A stretch of DNA of 64,000 nt from Leucobacter sp. OLIS6 (GTDB lineage: Bacteria > Actinomycetota > Actinomycetes > Actinomycetales > Microbacteriaceae). A program made the position numbers and the translations under genes. The stretch lies in the NCBI RefSeq assembly GCF_002752355.1, contig NZ_MRAV01000001.1, positions 310,001 through 374,000 of the forward strand, read 5' to 3'. Below the pieces are notes generated by a model. That model was not told the DNA's origin. It worked only from the letters and a program-made list of their open reading frames with translations, and did no database searches. Below are positions 55,788 to 64,000 of this stretch, one piece after another. The stretch's first letter is position 1. The number at the start of each line of letters is the position of its first letter.

Positions 55788-55833
55788 CCCCGCACCGGTT
55801 CCGCTGCGGACAGTCTGCCCGCAGCGGTGCGGG
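55788..55833 (-). terminator. Hairpin after hutH
   Basis: About 15 paired bases (CCCGCACC plus CGCTGCGG against CCGCAGCGGTGCGGG) with a 5-nt bulge and 8-nt loop, just past the hutH stop on the minus strand and before the iclR start region. Confidence 0.5.
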
Positions 55834-55834
55834 C

Positions 55835-57406
55835 TCAGGCGAGCGGCGCGCCGAGTGCGCTCTCGACCGCGTCGAGCACGGCACCGCTCTCGACGAAGCG
55901 GTGCGCCGCCGTGATGGTCGGCGACAGGAACGAATCGGTGTCGGGCGCCGAGATCTCGGTGCGGAACAGGGCGTGCACCGCGGCCGTGGCGGGCGCCGGG
56001 GCGCCGTGCTCGGGCTGAGCGGCGCGGAAATCGAGTGCGCGGGTCGAGGTGAGCAGTTCGATGGCGAGCACGCGGCCGAGGCCGTCGATCGCGCGACGCA
56101 GCTTGCGACCGGCGGCCCAACCCATCGACACGTGATCCTCTTGCATGGCCGAGGACGGGATCGAGTCGACCGATGCCGGGGCGGCGAGCCGCTTCAGCTC
56201 CGACACGATGCCGGCTGCGGTGTACTGGGCGATCATGAGGCCCGAGTCGAGCCCCGCGTCGGCCGCGAGGAACGGGGGCAGCCCGTGGTTGCGCGACACG
56301 TCGAGGAACCGGTCGGTGCGGCGCTCGCTGATCGACGCGAGGTCGGCGACGGCGATCGCGAGGAAGTCGAGCACGTACGCGACGGGTGCGCCGTGGAAGT
56401 TGCCGTTCGACTCGACGCGACCGTCGGGCAGCACGACCGGGTTGTCGACCGCCGAGCGCAGCTCGATCGACGCGACCTGCGCCGCGTACGCGGCGGTATC
56501 GCGGGCGGCGCCGTGCACCTGCGGGGCGCAGCGCAGCGAGTACGCGTCCTGCACGCGGGTGAACACGCCCTCCTGCGGGCGCTGGATCAGGTGCGAGTCC
56601 GCGAGCACCGCGGCCATGTTGGCGGCCGCGGCGGCCTGGCCCGGGTGCGGGCGCAGCGCGTGCAGGTCGGCGGCGAACACGGCGTCGGTGCCGGTGAGGG
56701 CCTCGACCGATGCAGCCGCGGCGACGTCGGCGATGCGGAGCAGATCGGCGAGGTCGGTGAGCGCGAGGCTGAGCATGCCCAGCATGCCGTCGGTGCCGTT
56801 GATGAGGGCGAGGCCCTCCTTCTCGACGAGCGAGATCGGCTCGATTCCGGCCGCGGCGAGGGCCTCGGCCGCGGGGATCGGGGCATCGTGCGGATCCCGG
56901 GAGACACGCACGTCGCCCTCGCCGAGCAGCGTGAGCGCGCAGTGGGCGAGGGGGCTGAGGTCGCCCGAGCAGCCGAGCGAGCCGTACTCGTGCACGACGG
57001 GGGTGATGCCCGCGTTGAGGATCGCCGCGTAGGTCTCGGCGACGACGGGGCGCACACCGGTGCGGCCCGAAGCGAGGGTGTTGAGACGGAGCAGCATGAG
57101 CGCGCGGACGACCTCGCGCTCGACCTCGGCGCCGGTACCGGCCGCGTGCGAGCGGATGAGGCTGCGCTGCAGCTGCTGGCGCTTCTCGACGGGGATCTGG
57201 ACCTTGGCGAGCGCGCCGAAGCCGGTCGAGACGCCGTAGTGGGGGCGGGTGTCGTTCGCGAGGTCGTCGATGACCCGGCGGCTGGCGGCGATGCGTTCGA
57301 GGGCGCCGGCGCCGATCTCGACGCGGGCGTCCTTGCGGGCGACGGAGACGACGTCGGCGATGGTCAGGGAGGTCTCGCCGAGGATCACGGGTGCAGTGGT
57401 GTTCAT
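55835..57406 (-). CDS. hutH: Histidine ammonia-lyase
   Basis: 523 residues from the ATG at 57406. The MIO prosthetic group forms from CSG at 146-148 in GSLGCSGDLSPL; the common motif is ASG, but cysteine at this first position is also known in some HutH proteins. Other family marks: HYGVSTGFG, LIRSHAAGTG, DNPVV and SMQEDHVSMG. It converts histidine to urocanate plus ammonia. It runs opposite to hutG across a 126-bp promoter region that holds the second operator. Confidence 0.96.
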   Translation of the reverse strand: MNTTAPVILGETSLTIADVVSVARKDARVEIGAGALERIAASRRVIDDLANDTRPHYGVSTGFGALAKVQIPVEKRQQLQRSLIRSHAAGTGAEVEREVVRALMLLRLNTLASGRTGVRPVVAETYAAILNAGITPVVHEYGSLGCSGDLSPLAHCALTLLGEGDVRVSRDPHDAPIPAAEALAAAGIEPISLVEKEGLALINGTDGMLGMLSLALTDLADLLRIADVAAAASVEALTGTDAVFAADLHALRPHPGQAAAAANMAAVLADSHLIQRPQEGVFTRVQDAYSLRCAPQVHGAARDTAAYAAQVASIELRSAVDNPVVLPDGRVESNGNFHGAPVAYVLDFLAIAVADLASISERRTDRFLDVSRNHGLPPFLAADAGLDSGLMIAQYTAAGIVSELKRLAAPASVDSIPSSAMQEDHVSMGWAAGRKLRRAIDGLGRVLAIELLTSTRALDFRAAQPEHGAPAPATAAVHALFRTEISAPDTDSFLSPTITAAHRFVESGAVLDAVESALGAPLA

Positions 57407-57459
57407 GGATTCGATCCCACCGCACGCGCGGCCCCGGCGGCAGGGCATGCGCCCGCGAA

Positions 57460-57479
57460 CCGTCCGGTATCCCGGACGG
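57460..57479. promoter_or_regulatory. Candidate hut operator 2 (between hutH and hutG)
   Basis: CCGTCCGG-TATC-CCGGACGG, an 8-bp inverted repeat with TATC centre in the divergent promoter region. Shares GTCCGGTATCCCGGA exactly with the site before hutU. Confidence 0.65.
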
Positions 57480-57532
57480 GCTCCGCGATCGTCCCCTCCG
57501 AACCCGCCGTCGAATCTTGCTACGGTCGCCCC

Positions 57533-58552
57533 ATGAGCACTGACGCCATCACCGCAGCCCGCGCCCTCGCCGCGCGTCCCGCCGTCGATCCGAAGGGATT
57601 CGAGACGGCCGCAGCCGCCGGCCTCTCCGTCGATCCGGCCTGGCCGCGAACGGGAGGCTGGCCCGCCGACTCCGGGCAGGAGGCGGACCTCGCCCTCGTC
57701 GGGATCCCGGTGTCGCAGACCTCGCTCTCGCCGACCAACGCGCACGAGACCCCGGCGGCGATCCGGGCGGCGCTGCGCCGTTACTCCGGCCACGCGGTGG
57801 CCGAGGGCGCGCCGGGCACGCGGGGAGACGAAGCGGAGCTGATCATCGAGGAGGCCCTGCGCATCGTCGACGCGGGGGATCTGCACGACCCCGATTCCGA
57901 GGCGGGGGAGCACGCGGCGACCGAGGCGGTCGCCGCGCTCGCGCGCCGGGCGCAGCTCGTCGTCGCGCTCGGCGGCGACAACTCGCTCACGGTACCGGCC
58001 GCGCTCGGCGTGTACGGCGACGAGCTCGGCACCGCCGGGCTCATCACCCTCGACGCGCACCACGACCTGCGCGATGGCCGCAGCAACGGATCGCCCGTGC
58101 GCCGCCTCGTCGAAGCGGGGCTCGATCCGCGCCGGATCGTGCAGATCGGCATCGCCGACTTCGCGAACTCGCGCGCCTACCGGCAGCGGGCGAAGGACCT
58201 CGGCATCACCGTGATCCACCGCGACGAGCTCCACGACCGGCCGCTGCGCGATATCGTCGCAGAGTCGCTCGAGATCGCGGGCGCCGCAGGCGGCCCGATC
58301 CACGTCGACCTGGACGTCGACGTCTGCGACCGATCGGTGGTGCCCGCCTGCCCGGCGTCGATCCCCGGGGGCATCCAGGCGCACGAGCTTCGACGCTTCG
58401 CCCGGCTCTTCGCCGAGGATCCGCGCGTGCGCGGCATCGACCTCGCCGAGATCGACGCCACCGCGGACTCCGCCGACGGTCGCACGGTGCGCCTCGCGGC
58501 GCTCTGCGTGCTCGACGCCGCGGTGGGCCTGGCCCACCGCCTCCAGCGGTAA
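57533..58552 (+). CDS. hutG: Formimidoylglutamase (ureohydrolase family)
   Basis: 339 residues from the ATG at 57533. Arginase/agmatinase fold with metal motifs GGDNS (147-151), DAHHD (174-178) and DLDVDVCD (259-266). The first motif has asparagine where most ureohydrolases have histidine (GGDHS). Context with hutH, hutU and hutI points to hydrolysis of N-formimidoyl-glutamate to glutamate and formamide, the fourth Hut step. Agmatinase activity is possible but less likely. Confidence 0.9.
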   Translation: MSTDAITAARALAARPAVDPKGFETAAAAGLSVDPAWPRTGGWPADSGQEADLALVGIPVSQTSLSPTNAHETPAAIRAALRRYSGHAVAEGAPGTRGDEAELIIEEALRIVDAGDLHDPDSEAGEHAATEAVAALARRAQLVVALGGDNSLTVPAALGVYGDELGTAGLITLDAHHDLRDGRSNGSPVRRLVEAGLDPRRIVQIGIADFANSRAYRQRAKDLGITVIHRDELHDRPLRDIVAESLEIAGAAGGPIHVDLDVDVCDRSVVPACPASIPGGIQAHELRRFARLFAEDPRVRGIDLAEIDATADSADGRTVRLAALCVLDAAVGLAHRLQR

Positions 58553-58612
58553 TCCCTCCGCTCGGAACGACGCACGCCGACCTCAGAACTGAAGGACCCG
58601 AAGGACCCGAAG

Positions 58613-60052
58613 ATGGACACCACGCTCGATACGGGTGCGCCCGCACCCACCACGCTGAAGCGCGGCCTCACCGCCCGGCACATCCGCTTCATGGCGCTCG
58701 GCTCCGCCATCGGCACGGGCCTCTTCATGGGCTCGGCCGGTGCGATCCAGGCCGCCGGCCCTGCGGTGCTGCTCGCCTACATGATCGGCGGCGCCGCCGT
58801 GTTCATGGTGATGCGCGCGCTCGGCGAGATGGCCGTCCGGCATCCGGTCTCCGGCTCATTCGCCCAGTACGCCTCCCGATACGTGGGCCCGTTCGCCGGA
58901 TTCCTCACCGGGTGGACCTACACGTTCGAGATGTTCGTGGTCGCGCTCGCCGACGTCACCGCGTTCGGCGTCTACATGGGGTTCTGGTTCCCCGACGTCG
59001 AGCGGTGGATCTGGGTGCTCGCGGTCGTCTTCTTCATCGCGGCGCTCAACCTGATCAGCGTCAAGGTGTTCGGCGAGCTCGAGTTCTGGTTCTCGCTCAT
59101 CAAGATCGTCGCGATCATCCTCATGATCGCGGGCGGTATCGCCATCATCGTCTTCGGGATCTCGACCCAGAGCGAGAATGCGGCCGGCCTGCACAACCTC
59201 GTCGACCACGGCGGCTTCATGCCGAACGGTGTCTGGGGGCTGCTCGCCTCTTTCACCGTCGTGATGTTCGCGTTCGGCGGCACCGAAGTGATCGGCATCA
59301 CCGCGGGCGAGGCCCAGGATCCGAAGCGCGTGATCCCGAAGGCCATCAACTCGGTCCCGGTCCGGATCCTGCTCTTCTACGTGCTCACCCTCGGCATCAT
59401 CATGTGCCTGCAGCCGTGGAACACGATCGACGGCAAGGCGAGCCCGTTCGTGTCGATCTTCGAGACCCTCGGCCTCTCCGGTGCCGCGCACGTGCTCAAC
59501 GCCGTGGTCATCACCGCCGCGCTCTCGGCGATCAACGCCGACATCTTCGGCGCCGGGCGCATGCTGCACGGTCTCGCCGAGCAGGGGCAGGCGCCGCGAG
59601 CGTTCATGCGCGTCACCCGCACCGGCGTGCCGTGGTTGACGGTGCTCACGATGGTCGCAGCACTGCTCGTCGGCGTCGTGCTGAACGCGCTGTTCCCCGA
59701 CCAGATCTTCTTCCTCATCGCCGCTCTCGCGACCTTCGCGACGGTGCTGGTCTGGCTCATGATCCTCGTCGCCCACGTACGCATGAAGCGCGAGATCGCG
59801 CGCGACGGCCGCCTGCCGAGCGAGTTCCCCGTGCCCCTGTGGCCGGCGGCCTCGATCGCCACGATCGTCTTTATCGGATTCGTCATCGTGATGATCGGCG
59901 TGATGGAGGACACCCGGCCCGCGCTCGTGGTCGGGATCATCTGGATCGCGCTGTTGCTCGTCGGGTACTTCGCGCTGGTGCGGGGCAAGGGGCGGCAGCG
60001 GCACGAGCTCGTCGACGAGACGGCGCCGATCGGCGTGATCGTCGACGACTGA
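58613..60052 (+). CDS. Amino acid permease (APC superfamily), probable histidine transporter
   Basis: 479 residues with about twelve hydrophobic segments. [22 protein letters not shown] at the first helix and [26 protein letters not shown] in the middle are typical of the amino acid transporter (AAT) family that includes ProY and HutM. Adjacent to hutG (60-bp gap, containing a GAAGGA ribosome site) in the same direction, so co-transcription and a role in histidine uptake are inferred. Substrate not provable from sequence. Confidence 0.9.
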   Translation: MDTTLDTGAPAPTTLKRGLTARHIRFMALGSAIGTGLFMGSAGAIQAAGPAVLLAYMIGGAAVFMVMRALGEMAVRHPVSGSFAQYASRYVGPFAGFLTGWTYTFEMFVVALADVTAFGVYMGFWFPDVERWIWVLAVVFFIAALNLISVKVFGELEFWFSLIKIVAIILMIAGGIAIIVFGISTQSENAAGLHNLVDHGGFMPNGVWGLLASFTVVMFAFGGTEVIGITAGEAQDPKRVIPKAINSVPVRILLFYVLTLGIIMCLQPWNTIDGKASPFVSIFETLGLSGAAHVLNAVVITAALSAINADIFGAGRMLHGLAEQGQAPRAFMRVTRTGVPWLTVLTMVAALLVGVVLNALFPDQIFFLIAALATFATVLVWLMILVAHVRMKREIARDGRLPSEFPVPLWPAASIATIVFIGFVIVMIGVMEDTRPALVVGIIWIALLLVGYFALVRGKGRQRHELVDETAPIGVIVDD

Positions 60053-60110
60053 GCCGTCCTGCCGAGCGGGTGCGGATCCGGTGCGTGATGTGCGATTCAC
60101 TCCCATCCGT

Positions 60111-60116
60111 TACAAT
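60111..60116 (+). promoter_or_regulatory. Possible -10 box of typA
   Basis: TACAAT, 105 bp before the typA start codon; no good -35. It lies in an otherwise GC-rich leader. Confidence 0.35.
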
Positions 60117-60220
60117 TGCACGTCGGCCTTGTGACGTCCGGCGCGTTTCGCGTGCCTCCGATGTCCCGGCATCCCGCTCCGCCGACGCCGTCTCTCCGTC
60201 TCGTTAGGACACCACTGCTT

Positions 60221-62131
60221 ATGGCTCTTGCCACCCGCGAAGACCTCCGGAACGTCGCAATCGTCGCGCACGTCGACCACGGCAAGACCACGCTCGTCGA
60301 CGCCATGCTGCGCCAGACCAACTCCTTCGACGCGCACGCCGAGGTCGACGATCGGGTCATGGACTCGAACGATCTCGAGCGCGAGAAGGGCATCACGATC
60401 CTCGCGAAGAACACCGCCATCTCCTACGAGGGCGAGCACGCGAAGAACGGCCCCATCGTCATCAACGTGGTCGACACTCCGGGTCACGCGGACTTCGGTG
60501 GCGAGGTCGAGCGCGCGCTGTCCATGGTCGACGGTGTCGTGCTGCTCGTCGACGCGTCCGAGGGCCCGCTGCCCCAGACCCGCTTCGTGCTGCGCAAGGC
60601 GCTCGAGGCGCACCTTCCCGTGATCCTCGCGGTGAACAAGACCGACCGTCCCGATGCCCGCATCGAGGAGGTCGAGGGCGAGGCCCAGGACCTGCTGCTC
60701 GGCCTGGCTTCCGACCTCTCCGAGGATCACCCCGACATCGACGTCGACGCCGTGCTCGACGTGCCGACCGTCTACCTCTCGGGACGCGCGGGCGCCGCGT
60801 CGCACGAGCGTCCCGGTGACGGCGAACTGCCGAACAACCCGGATCTCGAGCCCCTGTTCGAGGTCATCATCGACCGCGTCCCCGCGCCGAGCTTCGATGA
60901 CGAGCACCCGCTGCAGGCGCACGTCACCAACCTCGACTCGTCGCCGTTCCTCGGCCGTATCGCGCTGCTCCGCGTGCACAACGGTTGGATCCACAAGGGC
61001 GAGACCGTCGCGTGGGTGAAGCAGGACGGCACCGTGCAGAACGTGCGCATCACCGAGCTCATGCTCACCAAGGCGCTCACCCGCTACCCGGCCGAGAAGG
61101 CGGGCCCCGGCGATATCGTCGCGATCGCCGGCATCGAGGACATCACCATCGGCGAGACCATCGCCGACGCCGAGGACGTGCGTCCGCTGCCGACCATCAC
61201 GGTCGACGAGCCCGCCATCTCGATGACCATCGGCGCGAACACCTCGCCGCTCGTCGGCAAGGTCAAGGGTCACAAGCTGACCGCCCGCATGATCAAGGAC
61301 CGCCTCGATCGCGAGCTCATCGGCAACGTCTCGCTGCGCGTGCTCAACACTGAGCGTCCTGATGCCTGGGAGGTGCAGGGCCGCGGCGAGCTCGCGCTCG
61401 CCATCCTCGTCGAGAACATGCGTCGTGAGGGCTTCGAGCTGACCGTCGGCAAGCCGCAGGTGGTCACGAAGCAGGTCGACGGCAAGACTCACGAGCCCTA
61501 CGAGCACCTCACGATCGACACCCCCGAGGAGCACCTCGGTGCGATCACGCAGCTGCTCGCGGCGCGCAAGGGCCGCATGGAGAACATGGTGAACAACGGC
61601 ACCGGCTGGGTGCGCATGGAGTTCATCGTCCCGTCGCGCGGCCTCATCGGCTTCCGCTCGGAATTCATGACCACGACTCGCGGCACCGGTATCGCGAACG
61701 CGATCTCGCACGGGTACGACGAGTGGGCGGGCCCGATCGTCACCCGGAACAACGGGTCGATCGTCGCCGACCGCGCGGGTGTCGTCACCCCGTTCTCGCT
61801 CATCAACCTGCAGGAGCGCATGACCTTCTTCGTCCAGCCCACCGCAGAGGTGTACGAGGGCATGGTCATCGGTGAGAACTCGCGTTCCGAGGACATGGAC
61901 GTGAACATCACCAAGGAGAAGAAGCTGACGAACATGCGTTCGTCGACGGCCGATTCCTTCGAGTCGATGACCCCGCCGCGCGTCCTGACGCTCGAGGAGT
62001 GCCTGGAGTTCGCCCGCGAGGACGAGTGCGTCGAGGTGACCCCCGAGGTCGTCCGCATCCGCAAGGTGGAGCTCGAGGCGAGCCTGCGCGCACGCGCGGC
62101 GTCGCGCCTCAAGCAGCAGCTCGCGAAGTAG
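60221..62131 (+). CDS. typA: Translational GTPase TypA/BipA
   Basis: 636 residues from the ATG at 60221; the frame is open earlier, but the conserved protein starts [22 protein letters not shown]1 AHVDHGKTT (16-24), switch [19 protein letters not shown]3 DTPGHADF, G4 NKTD, then EF-G-like domains and the BipA-specific C-terminus ([31 protein letters not shown]). Acts in ribosome assembly and stress translation. Followed by a terminator. Confidence 0.97.
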   Translation: MALATREDLRNVAIVAHVDHGKTTLVDAMLRQTNSFDAHAEVDDRVMDSNDLEREKGITILAKNTAISYEGEHAKNGPIVINVVDTPGHADFGGEVERALSMVDGVVLLVDASEGPLPQTRFVLRKALEAHLPVILAVNKTDRPDARIEEVEGEAQDLLLGLASDLSEDHPDIDVDAVLDVPTVYLSGRAGAASHERPGDGELPNNPDLEPLFEVIIDRVPAPSFDDEHPLQAHVTNLDSSPFLGRIALLRVHNGWIHKGETVAWVKQDGTVQNVRITELMLTKALTRYPAEKAGPGDIVAIAGIEDITIGETIADAEDVRPLPTITVDEPAISMTIGANTSPLVGKVKGHKLTARMIKDRLDRELIGNVSLRVLNTERPDAWEVQGRGELALAILVENMRREGFELTVGKPQVVTKQVDGKTHEPYEHLTIDTPEEHLGAITQLLAARKGRMENMVNNGTGWVRMEFIVPSRGLIGFRSEFMTTTRGTGIANAISHGYDEWAGPIVTRNNGSIVADRAGVVTPFSLINLQERMTFFVQPTAEVYEGMVIGENSRSEDMDVNITKEKKLTNMRSSTADSFESMTPPRVLTLEECLEFAREDECVEVTPEVVRIRKVELEASLRARAASRLKQQLAK

Positions 62132-62147
62132 CGCGTCCGCGCTCCTG

Positions 62148-62187
62148 CGAAGCCCCGCCCGTCGGTTCTCCGGCAGGCGGGGCTTCG
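62148..62187 (+). terminator. Terminator of typA
   Basis: 12-bp perfect stem (62148-62159 with 62176-62187) with a partly paired inner arm, 16 bp after the stop. Confidence 0.75.
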
Positions 62188-62214
62188 TCGTTCGAAGGGG
62201 CGTAGGATCGCCCC

Positions 62215-62859
62215 ATGGCACTCATGCACGAGACGACCCTGGTCCCCTCGAAGGTCGAACTGCTGGCGGCTTGGCTGCCCGCGCAGCCCTGGTTCCACGG
62301 CGATGCGACGAAGCTCGAGCGGGTGGGCGCGTACCGGCTCGACGACCCGGCGGGCGAGGTCGGGCTCGAGGGGCACCTCTTCACCGCGGGCGATGACACC
62401 GTCTACCACGTGCCGCTCAGCTACCGCGGGGCACCGCTCGAAGAGACGGTGGAAGGCGGAGGCGCCTTCCTCGTCGGCGTGATGCAGCACGGCGTGCTCG
62501 GCAAGCGGTGGGCGAGCGACGCCATGGGGGATCCGGTGTTCCGCTCGGTGATCGCCGAGGTGATGGCGCACGGCGGGCACGAGGCCGCGGAGTTCGCGCA
62601 GGATGCCGCGGGCAACGTCGTCGAGCGCGCGGTGCACACCCGGATCCAGGGCAGCGGCTCGCCGCGGGACGCGGTCCCGGACCTCGCCGACGCGAGCGTC
62701 GTCGACCTGGGGGAGTCGAGCCGCGCGGAGAACGGCACCGCGATGCTCGTGCTGCACCGGATCGCCGTGCCGGGCCGCGAACCGGGCGACGCCTATGCGC
62801 TGCGGGTGAGCTGGCCGGGGCAGGCCGATCCGGTGGTGCTCGCCGAACTCCGGTCCTAG
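62215..62859 (+). CDS. Stand-alone maltokinase N-terminal cap domain protein
   Basis: 214 residues. The block around LLAAWLPAQPWFHGD, then LERVGAYRLDDPAGEVGLEGHLF, HVPLSYRGAPLEET and GVLGKRWASDAMGDPVF closely follow the N-terminal cap of actinobacterial maltokinase (Pep2/Mak). The kinase domain that normally follows is absent: the gene ends after about 210 residues with a normal stop. Such cap-only proteins are widespread in actinobacteria; function unknown, possibly polysaccharide or nucleotide sensing. Confidence 0.82.
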   Translation: MALMHETTLVPSKVELLAAWLPAQPWFHGDATKLERVGAYRLDDPAGEVGLEGHLFTAGDDTVYHVPLSYRGAPLEETVEGGGAFLVGVMQHGVLGKRWASDAMGDPVFRSVIAEVMAHGGHEAAEFAQDAAGNVVERAVHTRIQGSGSPRDAVPDLADASVVDLGESSRAENGTAMLVLHRIAVPGREPGDAYALRVSWPGQADPVVLAELRS

Positions 62860-62946
62860 CGGAGCGCCGGCCGCACGGGCGGGCGCGCGGCGACCGGCCC
62901 GGGTGGGCCCGAGCCCGGGGACCGCGAGGCCCCGCCGCGCGACTAG

Positions 62947-64000
<1,054 letters not shown>

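Noticed and set aside
54842..57532. Plus-strand open frame running through iclR and hutH into hutG
   Set aside because: Only the part from 57533 (HutG) has family motifs. The rest is antisense to iclR and hutH.

Overview
The window is about 64 kb of very GC-rich DNA from an actinobacterium. Gene content and style (many GTG starts, ATGA/GTGA start-stop overlaps, HisKA_3 kinases paired with LuxR regulators, a complete Hut pathway, a glycine riboswitch before gcvTHP, a long-form isocitrate lyase) fit Microbacteriaceae. That family placement is an inference; the genus cannot be fixed from sequence alone. The region looks chromosomal and mostly core metabolism. I saw no rRNA, tRNA, CRISPR array, phage genes or complete insertion sequence.

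Layout. 1-9.2 kb: the 3' end of glpX, an SseB-like gene, rmuC, then a polar amino acid ABC transporter (ATPase plus a permease carrying two nearly identical substrate-binding domains), divergent from a sensor kinase/response regulator pair. 9.2-21.6 kb: housekeeping and small genes, including a DEDDh exonuclease, ychF, a parDE toxin-antitoxin pair, an ABC-F ATPase, GrpB and PhnA-like proteins, a methyltransferase, a GNAT enzyme, membrane proteins of unknown function and a flavin-fold protein. 21.7-26.4 kb: tandem glycine riboswitch and gcvT-gcvH-gcvP. 26.4-33.7 kb: a small conserved protein, a DUF559 nuclease-like gene, an FtsX-type ABC exporter divergent from a two-component system, and isocitrate lyase. 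33.9-37.1 kb: a DUF1345 protein, homocysteine methyltransferase, an anchored secreted protein and a CPBP protease-like protein. 37.3-48.4 kb: two successive peptide/nickel-type ABC operons with the same layout (lipoprotein, two permeases, one fused double ATPase). 48.6-60.1 kb: the histidine utilisation region (hutU, hutI, an IclR regulator, hutH, hutG and an amino acid permease), interrupted by a P-type ATPase and a second DUF559 gene. 60.2-64 kb: typA, a stand-alone maltokinase-cap protein, argF and the start of argH.

How it works together. HutH, HutU, HutI and HutG would take histidine to glutamate plus formamide. The permease would import histidine, and the IclR protein probably acts at a shared operator (core TCCGGTATCCCGGA) found before hutU and between hutH and hutG. 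The riboswitch would switch on glycine cleavage when glycine is abundant. Two kinase/regulator pairs sit divergent from, or next to, transporters and are natural candidates to control them.

Best leads beyond standard annotation: (1) a 56-nt hairpin family (25-nt arms, 6-nt C-rich loop, AT-rich core) present twice, at 917-972 and 26719-26774, with compensatory changes between the arms; (2) two paralogous DUF559 nuclease-like genes, each preceded at 116-134 bp by a long inverted repeat; (3) a hut operator nested in the loop of a 14-bp stem; (4) a recent duplication of a binding domain inside a transporter gene.
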